A stretch of 64,000 nucleotides of DNA from Oceanidesulfovibrio indonesiensis (GCF_007625075.1 NZ_QMIE01000010.1:92465-156464); one strand, 5' to 3'. Positions 8,518-18,054 are shown, counted from the first letter of the stretch. The notes: generated by a model not told the origin, from the letters alone. A program made the numbers and translations.

Positions 8518-9261
8518 CTACCCGGATTTTTTGGCAAGTCCTAACAGGTCGAGCGGAAGCGGAATGAGCGTGGTTGTGGTTTCCGAGCTCATCTCGACAA
8601 GGGTCTGCAGGTAACGCAGCTGCAAAGCTTGCGGATGGACCGAGATGATTTCAGCTGCCTCGGAAAGCCGCTTGGCAGCCTGGAACTCACCTTCGGCATT
8701 GATGACCTTGGCGCGGCGGTCACGTTCGGCCACGGCCTGACGCGCCATGGCTCGCTGCATCTCCTGCGGCAGGTCGATATGCTTGACCTCCACGCTGATG
8801 ACTTTGATGCCCCAGGGATCTGTCTGTTGATCGAGAATAGACTGTATCTCATCATTAATCTTTTCTCGATGGGCAAGAATCGTATCGAGTTCTACGCCGC
8901 CGCAAACGGAACGCAGAGTCGTTTGGGCCAGCTGAGACGTGGCGTACAAGTATTCTTCGACCTCAACAACAGCATTTACAGGTTCCACAACACGAAAATA
9001 AACGACGGCATTCACTTTGACGGAGACGTTATCAAACGTGATGACGTCCTGGTGCGGCACATCCAGAGTGTGCACACGTAAACTGATTTTCGTCATACGA
9101 TCGATAATGGGAATTAGTATGATGAGGCCAGGCCCCTTGGCTCCAATAACGCGACCAAGCCGGAACACGACGCCGCGTTCATACTCTCTGAGCACTTTGA
9201 TTGCGGAAGCGAAAAACAGGACAACGATGACAATGACAATGCCGAAGCCGGAAAATGGCAT
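8518..9261 (-). CDS. Slipin / stomatin-like SPFH-domain membrane protein
   Basis: A 247-aa protein: one N-terminal membrane segment (about residues 5-22), then a band-7/SPFH domain opening with [13 protein letters not shown] and [14 protein letters not shown]. The C-terminal helical part ([27 protein letters not shown]) is the conserved slipin coiled coil. Such proteins form large rings or microdomain scaffolds at the inner membrane. It is encoded 15 bases after an NfeD-family protease-like gene, the classic stomatin operon partner, which supports joint function in membrane organisation or protein quality control. Confidence 0.92.
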   Translation of the reverse strand: MPFSGFGIVIVIVVLFFASAIKVLREYERGVVFRLGRVIGAKGPGLIILIPIIDRMTKISLRVHTLDVPHQDVITFDNVSVKVNAVVYFRVVEPVNAVVEVEEYLYATSQLAQTTLRSVCGGVELDTILAHREKINDEIQSILDQQTDPWGIKVISVEVKHIDLPQEMQRAMARQAVAERDRRAKVINAEGEFQAAKRLSEAAEIISVHPQALQLRYLQTLVEMSSETTTTLIPLPLDLLGLAKKSG

Positions 9262-9276
9262 GGTAAGCTCCTGTGG

Positions 9277-10605
9277 CTACGGTTCTACAGTGAGTGTGAG
9301 ACCCTCGACACGAACGATGCGAACGGTATCGCCGGGCGAAGGTTGCATGGGTGTTGGCGATACGGCGTTCCAAACTTCTCCGCGCAAGAAAACCCGTCCA
9401 TGCGTTCCAGACCATGTTCGTACAGTGGCCGGCGCGCCGATGATGGCCTCTTGACCCTGAGTAGGTTTTCGCAACTGCGCCTTGCTGACGAGGTAGAGTA
9501 CAGCGGTAACGAAGACAGCCAAGGTAATGACGGTTGCCAGTATCGAGGATAAGGGGAGCACGAGGCCGGTTCCCTCCCGGTACAGGATCGTAGATCCGAT
9601 AAAGAGGCTGAGTAAAGCGGCTATGCTGAGTAAACCGTAACTGGTGATAAAAATTTCCAGAATGAGCAGGACAAGTGAAAAAAGGATAAGCAGAATGCCG
9701 GCCGCATTCGTAGGCAGCACAGAAAGGGCGTACAACGCCAGCAACAGACACAGAGCGCCGGCAACGCCGGGAAAGATAGAGCCGGGGTGGGATACTTCGA
9801 AGAACAATCCGGCAATGCCGCCAAGAAACAGAAAGTAGGCGATCTGGGGATGCAGCAGCCATGAAAGAAAATCGTAGCGAAAGCCGGGTTCGTAAGGAAC
9901 AAGATTGACATTGTCCAGGGAGAACCTAAGAACGCCTTCGGAAGTCGGCACTCCGCGCGCCCCTGCCTGTTGAAGAAAATCTTCAGGATCTTCAGCCAGC
10001 ATCTCGACCACGCCGGACATGACGGCCTCGCTGGCTGTTATGGAATCGGCCTCTTCCACAGCTTTCGCATACCATTCTATGTTGCGGTCTTTGCGGCTTG
10101 CAAGGCTCCGCAGTAAGCTGAGAATGTCGTTCTTGACCTTGCGCTCCATCGTGCCGTTTACATCGCCGCCGCCCATGGTGACAGGGGAGGCCGCACCGAT
10201 GGTGGTTTGCGGACTCATTGCGGCAACATCAGAAGCCGCAACAATGAAAACCCCCGCGCTGGCAGCCCGTGCTCCGGAAGGCCCCACCCACACGAGAACA
10301 GGCATGGGAGAATTGAGCATCTCTTTGACAATGCCGCGGGTGGATTCCACCAGACCGCCAGGGGTATCCAGACGCAGCAGGATCATATCGAACCCGCGCT
10401 GCGCGGCTTCCTGAATGGAAAGTTCAAGGAGATCCACCTGGATAGGACTGATGCCGCCATCAAGCTCGACGTAAAGGACATTCACGGCATGTTTATCCTG
10501 GGCCACGGTAGAGGGGGGCCCCACAGAGAGCGCAAGAGAATAAAGACCGAAAAAAAGAAGAGATAAGAAGAATGTCTTACGCGCGACAGACGGTCGGGAG
10601 ATCAT
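9277..10605 (-). CDS. NfeD-family membrane serine protease
   Basis: A 442-aa protein: signal segment (about 12-35), a ClpP/crotonase-like serine protease domain (about 40-230), four to five membrane helices (about 250-375) and a C-terminal NfeD OB-fold (about 385-442). The nucleophile Ser is in the PSGARAASAG segment and the general-base Lys lies in the MERKVKND segment, as in the Pyrococcus 1510-N stomatin-specific protease. Its pairing with a slipin gene is the expected STOPP arrangement. Likely cleaves the hydrophobic tail of its slipin partner; that is family knowledge, not shown here. Confidence 0.9.
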   Translation of the reverse strand: MISRPSVARKTFFLSLLFFGLYSLALSVGPPSTVAQDKHAVNVLYVELDGGISPIQVDLLELSIQEAAQRGFDMILLRLDTPGGLVESTRGIVKEMLNSPMPVLVWVGPSGARAASAGVFIVAASDVAAMSPQTTIGAASPVTMGGGDVNGTMERKVKNDILSLLRSLASRKDRNIEWYAKAVEEADSITASEAVMSGVVEMLAEDPEDFLQQAGARGVPTSEGVLRFSLDNVNLVPYEPGFRYDFLSWLLHPQIAYFLFLGGIAGLFFEVSHPGSIFPGVAGALCLLLALYALSVLPTNAAGILLILFSLVLLILEIFITSYGLLSIAALLSLFIGSTILYREGTGLVLPLSSILATVITLAVFVTAVLYLVSKAQLRKPTQGQEAIIGAPATVRTWSGTHGRVFLRGEVWNAVSPTPMQPSPGDTVRIVRVEGLTLTVEP

Positions 10606-10656
10606 ACCTGGCCCCAGGGTATATATGGAACGGGGCTTCAGTATAGCAGAAAAAGA

Positions 10657-11427
10657 TCAGGATTCAATGCATAAGGCGTGGCGCACCCGCTGGAGCAGCG
10701 CCTCCAGGGCTGCGCGATTGTCGGCCAGGTACTCGCGAATTGGTGGCAGGAAATGGAATGTATATCCGTGAGCTTCGCGAGGTCCTGGAGCGTAAACCTC
10801 GCCAGGAAAAAGACGCCCGTACAACTCCGGGCCAAAGCAGAGAATGTCAGATGCTCCTGCATGGGCCAAGCCGCGCAGAAAAAGCTCCGCATCGTACATC
10901 AGCTCATCCTGTTGCAAGGCGGCCGCCGGCCAGAAGCCAATTGAACCGGCGGGAAGGTTCAGCTTGAGCAGAAGCTTTTGCAGAACGGTGCGGCGAATGC
11001 CGGAGGACCGCCCCGCCATGTCCAGTCCGAGCTCCCAGTAAGTCCAGATGCAGCGGGGGGAGAGGGGTAGTTTTTCGATGTAACAGTCCCAAGGATGGGG
11101 CCATGGATTGTCTGCTGAAGATTGCGGAACTTGTTGTGGATAATCCTGTGGTAGCGAAGCAGGGGAGGCGGGCGGATGCTGTAATGAAGGAGCGTGCTGC
11201 TGGTCCTGATGGAGTTCGCGTTGCGAAATGCTTGCTGTAGAAGGTGATTCCGCAGCGTGAAGCGATTCATGCTGCTGGGAAGCGGAGATGTTGGCGCCAG
11301 CGCGCTGTCCGGCAGCGACCGAAGATGCGGACTCAGAGCGCAACACATACTGAAGGCCGGATTCCACCCAAGGGCGGTACCTTTCAGACAGATTCAGAGA
11401 AGCGAAAGCCAATCGAGCAGCCTCCAT
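10657..11427 (-). CDS. Conserved hypothetical protein, uncertain fold
   Basis: A 256-aa protein in two parts. Residues 1-120 are low-complexity, rich in Ser, Gln and Pro, and look disordered. Residues 120-256 form a compact domain starting WDCYIEKLPLSPRCIWTYWELG, followed by LNLPAGSIGFWP and SDILCFGPELYGRLFPGEVY. The order (short beta strand, basic helix, then LCFGP) loosely recalls the HolD/uracil-DNA-glycosylase-like fold, but I cannot support an assignment. Its start lies inside the end of coaBC (34-base overlap), so the two genes are coupled. Confidence 0.65.
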   Translation of the reverse strand: MEAARLAFASLNLSERYRPWVESGLQYVLRSESASSVAAGQRAGANISASQQHESLHAAESPSTASISQRELHQDQQHAPSLQHPPASPASLPQDYPQQVPQSSADNPWPHPWDCYIEKLPLSPRCIWTYWELGLDMAGRSSGIRRTVLQKLLLKLNLPAGSIGFWPAAALQQDELMYDAELFLRGLAHAGASDILCFGPELYGRLFPGEVYAPGPREAHGYTFHFLPPIREYLADNRAALEALLQRVRHALCIES

Positions 11428-12602
11428 GCGACTTCGGTTTTAGGCAGAGTCGGCCAGGTTTCTTCACGGCCGTTGCTGTCGATGACGGTTACTTCATTAG
11501 TGGAAGCAGCAAAGCCGGCGCCAGGAGTCAACACATTGTTCGCGACGATCATGTCCATATTTTTCCGCTCGCGCTTTTCGCGCGCCAGGGAAGCCAGGTC
11601 GCCAGTTTCGGCGGCAAAGCCGATGATGCGCTGATTTGTTCGTTTAGAGGCAGCCAGCGTACCAAGGATGTCGGGATTGGCCGTAAACTCAACCTGCAGG
11701 CCGCCAGAGTCCTTTTTGAACTTGGTTGCTCCGTATGATTTGGGAGAAAAATCGGCAACGGCGGCGCTGAAGATTCCTATGTCCGCGCTGGGCCAGATAT
11801 CAGATGCTGCTTCGAACATTTCCTTCGCGGTAGTCACGGAGATGCGGTGGATTGCAGGTGGCAGCCAAAGTGAAACAGGTCCACAGACCGCGGTTACCTC
11901 AGCGCCACGCAGCCATGCTGCCACGGCCAGAGATGCGCCCATGGTTCCGGAGGAAGGATTGGACCAGAACCTTACGGGGTCGAAGAACTCGCGGGTCGGC
12001 CCCAGCGTGACCAGAACGCGAGTACCGGCAAGGTCTTGCGGACTGACTGCCCTGAGGCCGTGGAGGAAGATGAGATCGTGCATGGCCAAACGGCCGGTCC
12101 CGAGGTCGCCACAGGCCACCTCGCCGCTGTCCGGCGCTATGCAGATGTAGCTGCGGTCCTGAAGGATGCGCCAATTCTGCTGCACAGCCGGGTTCAGCCA
12201 CATGTTCGGATTCATGGCCGGCGCAACGAGTATGGGTCCTGGATGGGCAAGGGCCTGACAACTAACGATATCGTCAGCCACGCCATGGGCGAGCTTGGCG
12301 AGAATGTTTGCGGTTGCCGGCGCGATGGCGTAGCAATGAGCGCCTTGCCCAGGAGCAAGATGGGCGTAAGTGTCACCGTCTGCAGGAAACAGACGGCTGT
12401 TCACCGGATCGGCTCCGAGCGACTCGAAGGACAGCGGTGAGACGAATTGTTGCGCGCTGTCGGTCAGGCTGGCTCCCACCTGAAGACCGGAACGCCTCCA
12501 GTCGCGGAGCAGATCGAGAGCCTTGTAGGCGGCGATGCTCCCGGTCACGCCCAGGTGAATGCGACGGTCCCGAAAACCTGCAAATGCAAGATGGCTGTCC
12601 AC
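11394..12602 (-). CDS. coaBC: Bifunctional phosphopantothenoylcysteine decarboxylase / phosphopantothenate-cysteine ligase
   Basis: A 402-aa protein. The N-terminal flavodoxin-like CoaC domain opens with LGVTGSIAAYKALDL (about residues 17-31); its active-site His is in the HLAPGQGA region and the substrate clamp is PAMNPNMW. The CoaB ligase half starts near residue 190 with RVLVTLGPTREFFDPVRFWSN and contains the KFKKD lysine motif (KxKK). It converts 4'-phosphopantothenate and cysteine to 4'-phosphopantetheine for coenzyme A. Start codon is GTG at 12600-12602, overlapping the stop of the upstream lipoprotein gene by one base. panC, an earlier step, lies at 49.8-50.6 kb. Confidence 0.94.
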   Translation of the reverse strand: MDSHLAFAGFRDRRIHLGVTGSIAAYKALDLLRDWRRSGLQVGASLTDSAQQFVSPLSFESLGADPVNSRLFPADGDTYAHLAPGQGAHCYAIAPATANILAKLAHGVADDIVSCQALAHPGPILVAPAMNPNMWLNPAVQQNWRILQDRSYICIAPDSGEVACGDLGTGRLAMHDLIFLHGLRAVSPQDLAGTRVLVTLGPTREFFDPVRFWSNPSSGTMGASLAVAAWLRGAEVTAVCGPVSLWLPPAIHRISVTTAKEMFEAASDIWPSADIGIFSAAVADFSPKSYGATKFKKDSGGLQVEFTANPDILGTLAASKRTNQRIIGFAAETGDLASLAREKRERKNMDMIVANNVLTPGAGFAASTNEVTVIDSNGREETWPTLPKTEVAWRLLDWLSLL

Positions 12603-13102
12603 TATGGTATCAGGGGCTGCTCGGAAAACGAGGAGGATCCCATAGGCTCGGAGTAGCCGTTCGTGCGCGGCGTCACCCAGATTTCCATCTGTGTGGAAAA
12701 GCGACCGTCCATCATGGTGACGATGCAGTAGCGTCCAGGCTTCTCGAAAACAAGAATGGTACGCGAGCTTTTAATGGCGCTGCGCATGTTCCAGTTCTCC
12801 CGGGCCATGTTGTTGATATAATAATTGCGCAGGGACTGGATTTCGACCTTGCCCTTGAAAACCATGACGCCGCTGCGTTCGGTAGGCGTTTCCAGGATGA
12901 AGGAAGCATCTCCCTGAAGCTCCATCTCCTGGGGGACGGGTATGTCATCGAAATCGTAATAGTTGTCCATCGTCTGCGGAGTCGCGTTGGTGCTGGGTTG
13001 CGACTCGGCGGATCCGGTCTGGAAATGGGAACAGGCGGCTGCGAACAGAAGGGAACTGGCAAGGACCAGGACGAGCAGTCGTCCGATGGCGCGGTGGATC
13101 AT
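12602..13102 (-). CDS. Conserved lipoprotein of unknown function
   Basis: A 166-aa protein from the ATG at 13100-13102 (GGAGG six bases upstream; the longer in-frame start 13 codons higher lacks a site). Residues 1-23 are a signal peptide with lipobox FAAAC. The mature domain begins after a 30-residue linker with DDIPVPQEMELQGDASFILET, then GVMVFKGKVEIQSLRNYY and ENWNMRS. This pattern (soft N-terminal PVP motif, then a domain reporting a small alpha/beta fold) recurs in deltaproteobacterial lipoproteins, but I know no function. Coupled to coaBC. Confidence 0.75.
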   Translation of the reverse strand: MIHRAIGRLLVLVLASSLLFAAACSHFQTGSAESQPSTNATPQTMDNYYDFDDIPVPQEMELQGDASFILETPTERSGVMVFKGKVEIQSLRNYYINNMARENWNMRSAIKSSRTILVFEKPGRYCIVTMMDGRFSTQMEIWVTPRTNGYSEPMGSSSFSEQPLIP

Positions 13103-13324
13103 GAAAGCCTCCATGGAATACCGCGAGCCCGTATGTAACAAAAGCCCGCGAGGAAAAAACGATGATTTTTGGATGGTATAGTATGGACGCCAACGTATGG
13201 CAATACATGCATCAAGACCTGATGCAAAGATGGCAAGGTAATTGCCAAGCAGAGGTGCTGTTTAACCGGAATAATGAGCATTGTGTGAAAAATTCGTAAA
13301 AAGGAAGCAGGAAAGGTCAATTGA

Positions 13325-14401
13325 ATGAATGAGTTCGAGCTGGATTGTTATGATTACGAACTGCCGCCAGAGTGCATAGCCAAGCACCCCCCTGCCGTGC
13401 GCAGCGCTTCGAAGCTTCTGGTCGTCCAACGTGGAGATGGGCGATTGGAAGATGCGGCCACGAAAGATATAGCGGCGTTATTGCCTAAAGGGGCGCTGCT
13501 CGTGGTCAACGATACACGCGTAGTGCCGGCGCGGTTAAAAGGTCTGCGCGCCACGGGCGGTCGAGTGGAATTCCTGCTGCTCACGCCGATACCATGCATG
13601 GTGGTCAATATTGATAAAGAAGGTTGGAGCCATGCAGAGGTTGAAGGTCTGGTGCGGTCCAGCAAAGGGCCCAGGAAAGGCGAACGGATCGAGCTTGGTC
13701 GCGACATTGCCATGACCATGGGCGAGAAGGGCGAGTACGGAAGAAGCGTGGTGACGCTGCATTGGCAGGGTGATCTCGCGTCGCGGCTGGACGAAAACGG
13801 TGAACTGCCGTTGCCGCCCTATCTGGGGCGTCCCCAGGAAGATTCGGATATGCAGCGGTATCAGACCGAATTCGCACGGGTGGACAAGGCGGGGTCCGTT
13901 GCTGCGCCCACTGCCGGACTCCATTTCGATGCAGCCATTCGCGACAGCCTGCGCAACGCCGGCATCGAGACAGCCACAGTGAGTCTGTACGTGGGATACG
14001 GCACGTTCAGCCCTGTGCGGGCAGAAGATATACGCGACCACGTGATGCATGCCGAGTACGCCGAGATGACGGCCGAAACGGCTGAGCAGATTCGGCGGGC
14101 CAAGGCCGAAGGCAAGCCGGTCATTCCCGTGGGCACCACGAGCCTGCGGACTCTGGAGGGAGCCCATGCGGCAACGGGGGCCATTGAAGCGTTCGAAGGG
14201 TGGATCGACATATTCATCAAGCCGCCGTATACGACAAAAGTTGCCGACGGATTGTTCACCAACTTCCATTTGCCGAAATCATCACTCTTCATCCTTGTCT
14301 GCGCTCTGGCGGGCAGGGATCTTATGCAACGGGCGTACGCCCATGCGCGTGATACCGGCTATCGTTTTTTCTCGTATGGCGACGCGATGCTCATCCTGTA
14401 G
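13325..14401 (+). CDS. queA: S-adenosylmethionine:tRNA ribosyltransferase-isomerase QueA
   Basis: A 358-aa enzyme that transfers and isomerises the ribosyl group of SAM onto preQ1-tRNA to give epoxyqueuosine. N-terminal FELDCYDYELPPECIAKHP and the VVNDTRVVPARL motif, plus the later PTAGLHFD and GTTSLRTLEG motifs, are diagnostic. Length fits the family (about 340-360). The ATG at 13325 has a GAAAGG site ten bases upstream. It stands alone on the plus strand, diverging from the lipoprotein/coaBC block. Confidence 0.96.
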   Translation: MNEFELDCYDYELPPECIAKHPPAVRSASKLLVVQRGDGRLEDAATKDIAALLPKGALLVVNDTRVVPARLKGLRATGGRVEFLLLTPIPCMVVNIDKEGWSHAEVEGLVRSSKGPRKGERIELGRDIAMTMGEKGEYGRSVVTLHWQGDLASRLDENGELPLPPYLGRPQEDSDMQRYQTEFARVDKAGSVAAPTAGLHFDAAIRDSLRNAGIETATVSLYVGYGTFSPVRAEDIRDHVMHAEYAEMTAETAEQIRRAKAEGKPVIPVGTTSLRTLEGAHAATGAIEAFEGWIDIFIKPPYTTKVADGLFTNFHLPKSSLFILVCALAGRDLMQRAYAHARDTGYRFFSYGDAMLIL

Positions 14402-14513
14402 AAATTGCCTGGAATCGCAGGACACTACAAAAAACTTTGCCGGTGACTTGTTTTTAACGTAATGTTGCGACCCCGCGAAATGCGGGAGACAACGACCAAT
14501 GCATGGAGGTAGC

Positions 14514-14765
14514 ATGGCCCGGGTGACCATTCTCGATGAACGGTGCAAGGGGTGTATGCTCTGCACCACGGTCTGCCCCAAGGATGTTCTGGCGCAGTCC
14601 GATCGTATCAATCAGCAAGGGTACAAAGTTGTGGAGGTCGTGGACGAGGAATCGTGCACGGGCTGCACGGCGTGCGCCATGATCTGTCCGGACTACGCCA
14701 TACGCATCATGAAGGTGGTGAAGCCCAAGGCGAAAGCCGAATCCAAGGAGGACGCGGGAAAATGA
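14514..14765 (+). CDS. 2-oxoacid:ferredoxin oxidoreductase delta subunit (2x[4Fe-4S] ferredoxin)
   Basis: An 83-aa ferredoxin with two CxxCxxCxxxCP clusters (CKGCMLCTTVCP and CTGCTACAMICP). Start chosen at the ATG 14514, five bases after GGAGG. It supplies the electron-transfer domain of a four-subunit 2-oxoacid oxidoreductase and is the first gene of the operon delta-alpha-beta-gamma. Its stop overlaps the alpha start (ATGA). A small hairpin (CCCGC/GCGGG, 14472-14486) precedes its leader. Confidence 0.92.
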   Translation: MARVTILDERCKGCMLCTTVCPKDVLAQSDRINQQGYKVVEVVDEESCTGCTACAMICPDYAIRIMKVVKPKAKAESKEDAGK

Positions 14766-15850
14766 GCGCTGCGCGAGACGGCGAACGTATATTCATCAAG
14801 GGCAACGAAGCCGTGGCCCACGGCGCGCTGGCCGCGGGATGCCGTTGCTACTTCGGCTATCCCATCACACCGCAGAACGATATCCCCGAACTGCTTTCCT
14901 CGCTCATCCCCGAGGCGGGCGGCGAGTTCGTCCAGGCGGAAAGCGAAGTGGCCGCGGCGAACATGCTGCTTGGCTCGGCGGCCTGCGGCGTTCGCGCCTT
15001 CACCTCTTCGTCCAGCCCGGGCATCTCGCTCATGCAGGAGGCCATTTCCTACATGGCCGGCTCGGAGCTGCCAGGCGTTATCGTGAACATGGTGCGCGGC
15101 GGACCCGGCCTGGGCGACATAGGTCCTTCCCAGGGCGATTATTTTCAGGCGGTCAAGGGCGGAGGCCACGGCGATTATCGCCTCTTCGTACTCGCCCCGG
15201 CCACCTGCCAGGAAGCGTATGACCATATGATCGAAGCCTTCCACCTGGCCTTCAAGTACCGCAATCCGGTCATGGTGCTGGGCGACGCCATTCTGGGTCA
15301 GATGAAGGAGCCGGTTACGGCGTGGACTCCGCGGTTGGGCGACTCTCTCTCCCACGACGATACCGAAGGCGCGGAATGGCGGCTTGAAGGAAGCGCGAAC
15401 CGTCCTGCGCGGCTCCTGAAGTCCCTGCATCTGGAGGAGGGCGCCCTTGCGACCCACAACAAAAAGCTGGTTGCCAAATATAAAGAGATGGAACAGGAAG
15501 TGCGCGCCGAGGAGTGCCTTTGCGAGGATGCGGAGCTCATCGTCGCGGCGTTCGGCTCCATCGGCCGCATCGTCAAGTCCACGGTGCGGCACCTGCGGGA
15601 CAAGGGTCACAAGGTCGGCCTGTTCCGGCCCATCACTCTGTTCCCTTTCCCCACAGCCCGGCTCGAGGCGATGGCCGTCGAGGGCAAGCGCTTTCTCACC
15701 ATCGAGCACAATACGGGTCAGATGGTCGAGGACGTGCGCTTGGCTATCCGTCACCATGCGGATTCAGCTTTCCACGGCTGCATGCCCGGCGATCTGCCGA
15801 GCCCGGATGATTTCGTACACCCCATCCTCAACGTTCTGGAGGGCAAGTAA
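14762..15850 (+). CDS. 2-oxoacid:ferredoxin oxidoreductase alpha subunit (VorB-like)
   Basis: A 362-aa pyruvate:ferredoxin oxidoreductase-family alpha subunit: KGNEAVAHGALAAGC and YFGYPITPQND at the N-terminus, then EVAAANMLLGSAACG, SSSSPGISLMQE and RGGPGLGDIGPSQGDY. This particular wording matches 3-methyl-2-oxobutanoate (isovalerate) VorB subunits best; 2-oxoglutarate KorA is the main alternative. The enzyme oxidatively decarboxylates a branched-chain 2-oxoacid to acyl-CoA, reducing ferredoxin, in the cytoplasm of anaerobes. ATGA overlap with the ferredoxin gene; three bases to the beta gene. Confidence 0.88.
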   Translation: MSAARDGERIFIKGNEAVAHGALAAGCRCYFGYPITPQNDIPELLSSLIPEAGGEFVQAESEVAAANMLLGSAACGVRAFTSSSSPGISLMQEAISYMAGSELPGVIVNMVRGGPGLGDIGPSQGDYFQAVKGGGHGDYRLFVLAPATCQEAYDHMIEAFHLAFKYRNPVMVLGDAILGQMKEPVTAWTPRLGDSLSHDDTEGAEWRLEGSANRPARLLKSLHLEEGALATHNKKLVAKYKEMEQEVRAEECLCEDAELIVAAFGSIGRIVKSTVRHLRDKGHKVGLFRPITLFPFPTARLEAMAVEGKRFLTIEHNTGQMVEDVRLAIRHHADSAFHGCMPGDLPSPDDFVHPILNVLEGK

Positions 15851-15852
15851 CC

Positions 15853-16608
15853 ATGGCTGAAGCCGTTATCGAAAAAGAAGCCTTTGTCCTTCCCGAGAAT
15901 CTCGCCGACCGTGGAAGCCATTACTGCCCCGGATGCCACCACGGCATCGCGCATCGCCTCGTTGCCGAGTGCCTGTCGGAACTCGGACTGGTGGACAACA
16001 CCATCTGCGTCAGTTCCATCGGCTGCTCGGTCTTCATCTACAACTACATCCTCATGGACACAATCGAGGCGCCGCACGGCCGCGCACCTGCCGTGGCCAC
16101 CGGCGTGAAGCGCGCGCGCAAGGACAAGTTCGTGTTCACCTACCAGGGCGACGGCGACCTCGCGTCCATTGGCCTGGCCGAATCAGTGCACTGCGCAAAC
16201 CGCGGGGAGAAGATCTCCGTGGTTTTCGTAAACAATACGGTCTATGGCATGACCGGAGGCCAGATGGCGCCCACCACCATGATCGGCCAGAAGACCACCA
16301 CCTGCCCCGGCGGACGTTGCGAGGATCGCGAAGGATCGCCCATGAAGATGGCCGAATTGATGGCCTCCCTGGGCGGAACCGCCTATTCCGCGCGCGTTGC
16401 GACAAACAATATGAAGAATATCGTGGCGGCCAAAAAGGCCGTGATGAAAGCCTTCCGCTGCCAGACCGAAGGCCGCGGCTTCGGCTTCGTGGAGTTGCTT
16501 TCCGCCTGCCCTACCAACTGGCGCATGAGCCCGGTGGCGGCCAACGAGCGTGTGGAAAAGGAAATGATTCCGTATTTCCCTCTGGGAACCTACAAGGATT
16601 TCGAATAA
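15853..16608 (+). CDS. 2-oxoacid:ferredoxin oxidoreductase beta subunit (TPP-binding)
   Basis: A 251-aa thiamine-pyrophosphate-binding subunit. CPGCHHG at the N-terminus, SIGCS, and the TPP/Mg motif GDGDLASIG followed by NNTVYGMTGGQMAPTT are all intact. Works with the alpha subunit as the catalytic core. The absence of extra iron-sulfur domains and the small size fit the four-subunit archaeal/deltaproteobacterial type (VorA/KorB). Ten bases separate it from the gamma gene. Confidence 0.92.
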   Translation: MAEAVIEKEAFVLPENLADRGSHYCPGCHHGIAHRLVAECLSELGLVDNTICVSSIGCSVFIYNYILMDTIEAPHGRAPAVATGVKRARKDKFVFTYQGDGDLASIGLAESVHCANRGEKISVVFVNNTVYGMTGGQMAPTTMIGQKTTTCPGGRCEDREGSPMKMAELMASLGGTAYSARVATNNMKNIVAAKKAVMKAFRCQTEGRGFGFVELLSACPTNWRMSPVAANERVEKEMIPYFPLGTYKDFE

Positions 16609-16617
16609 GGAGCGGCC

Positions 16618-17181
16618 ATGAGCCTCTATCAGGACGTGATCATAGCCGGCTTCGGCGGCCAGGGCGTCATGCTCATAGGCAACCTCCTGGCCTACGCCGC
16701 CATGGACGCCGGCAGGAACGTGACGTACATGCCGGTCTACGGACCGGAGATGCGCGGCGGCACGGCCAACTGCACCGTGGTCATCTCGGAGGACGAGATC
16801 GGCTCGCCACTTATCCGTCGGCCGAAAAGTCTCATCATCATGAACCGGCCCTCTCTCGATAAATTCCAGCCCATGGTCCAGGACGGCGGCGTGGTTGTCA
16901 TCAACTCCTCGCTTATCGATGAGGGTTTGGCCGACAAGAACAGGGTGCGGCCCATCTTCGTGCCTGCGAACGACATCGCGGACAAGATTGGCAACCTGCG
17001 CATGGCCAACATGGTGGCTCTGGGAGCCTATGTCCAGGCCACGGGCGTGCTGCCCGTCGAGGTAGTGCAGAAGAGCCTGGACAAGGTCATCGCCAAGCAT
17101 TACGCGCATCTCATACCCAAAAATGCCGACGCCCTGGCAGCCGGCGCCGAGCACGCCGCCAGGCAGATGGAGACGGTGTAG
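16618..17181 (+). CDS. 2-oxoacid:ferredoxin oxidoreductase gamma subunit
   Basis: A 187-aa subunit with the gamma-family signature GFGGQGVMLIGNLLAYAA near the N-terminus (residues about 11-28) and YGPEMRGGTANCTVV (about 41-55). It completes the delta-alpha-beta-gamma enzyme. AAGGAG lies five bases upstream of the ATG. Eleven bases later starts aroE, so aroE is probably in the same transcript. Confidence 0.92.
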   Translation: MSLYQDVIIAGFGGQGVMLIGNLLAYAAMDAGRNVTYMPVYGPEMRGGTANCTVVISEDEIGSPLIRRPKSLIIMNRPSLDKFQPMVQDGGVVVINSSLIDEGLADKNRVRPIFVPANDIADKIGNLRMANMVALGAYVQATGVLPVEVVQKSLDKVIAKHYAHLIPKNADALAAGAEHAARQMETV

Positions 17182-17192
17182 GAGATACGGCC

Positions 17193-18032
17193 ATGGCTTG
17201 GGACGACGAACGCTTCCTCGTTCCGGAACGGGTCTGCGGCCTCATCGGCCACCCGGTGAGCCACAGCCTGGGGCCTGTGCTGCACAACTGGGCCTTCCAG
17301 CGCCTGGGGCTTCCCTGGGTGTACATGGCCTGGGACGTGGGGCCGGACGATGTGGGCCGGATGATGGACGCCGTGCGGTTGATGCCGGTTGCCGGCCTGT
17401 CCGTGACCATACCGCATAAGCGTGCAGTCATGGATTATCTGGACGGCGTCAGCGAGCGCGCCCGCCAGGTTGGGGCCGTAAATACCCTGCACTGGCATGG
17501 CACGAAGTTGCTGGGCGAGAATACGGACGTGGACGGTTTCCTGGCTCCGTTGGAAGATACGGGCAGAGCTTTCGATTCGGCCCTGGTCCTGGGGGCGGGC
17601 GGTGCGGCCCGGGCCGCGCTTGCCGCGTTGCAGCAACTCGGCGTTCCAGATGTACGTATTACGAATCGTACACGCAGTAAGGCTGAAGAGATTGCCTCGG
17701 ATTTCGGTGTCCAGGCTGTGGACTGGGACGCCAGGGCCGAAAATCCTGCGGCTCTCCTCGTGAACACCACCTCCCTGGGGATGAGTGGTCGGCATATCGA
17801 GGAATCCCCCTGGCTGGCCGAGGCCTTCCCGTCCGACTGCACGGTTTACGACATCGTCTACAACCCACTTCGCACGAGGTTCCTGCGCGAGGCGCGCAGC
17901 GCGGGCTGCCATGTGGTGGACGGGCTCAGCATGTTCATCCATCAGGCGCTCGCCCAGTTCCGCCTGTGGACCGGCCAAAGTTTTCCAGTCGATCTTGCCC
18001 GGGAACTCCTGCTCACCCATCTGCGCGGTTAG
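17193..18032 (+). CDS. aroE: Shikimate dehydrogenase (NADP+)
   Basis: A 279-aa enzyme of aromatic amino-acid synthesis (3-dehydroshikimate to shikimate). The substrate loop GHPVSHSLGPVLHN (about residues 20-33), catalytic Lys in SVTIPHKRA, NTDVDGF and the dinucleotide fold VLGAGGAARAALAAL are present. TAGGAGA precedes the ATG. It ends the oxidoreductase operon and is followed by a strong bidirectional terminator. Confidence 0.95.
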   Translation: MAWDDERFLVPERVCGLIGHPVSHSLGPVLHNWAFQRLGLPWVYMAWDVGPDDVGRMMDAVRLMPVAGLSVTIPHKRAVMDYLDGVSERARQVGAVNTLHWHGTKLLGENTDVDGFLAPLEDTGRAFDSALVLGAGGAARAALAALQQLGVPDVRITNRTRSKAEEIASDFGVQAVDWDARAENPAALLVNTTSLGMSGRHIEESPWLAEAFPSDCTVYDIVYNPLRTRFLREARSAGCHVVDGLSMFIHQALAQFRLWTGQSFPVDLARELLLTHLRG

Positions 18033-18054
18033 TTTGTCGTTCGTTTGAAAAAGT

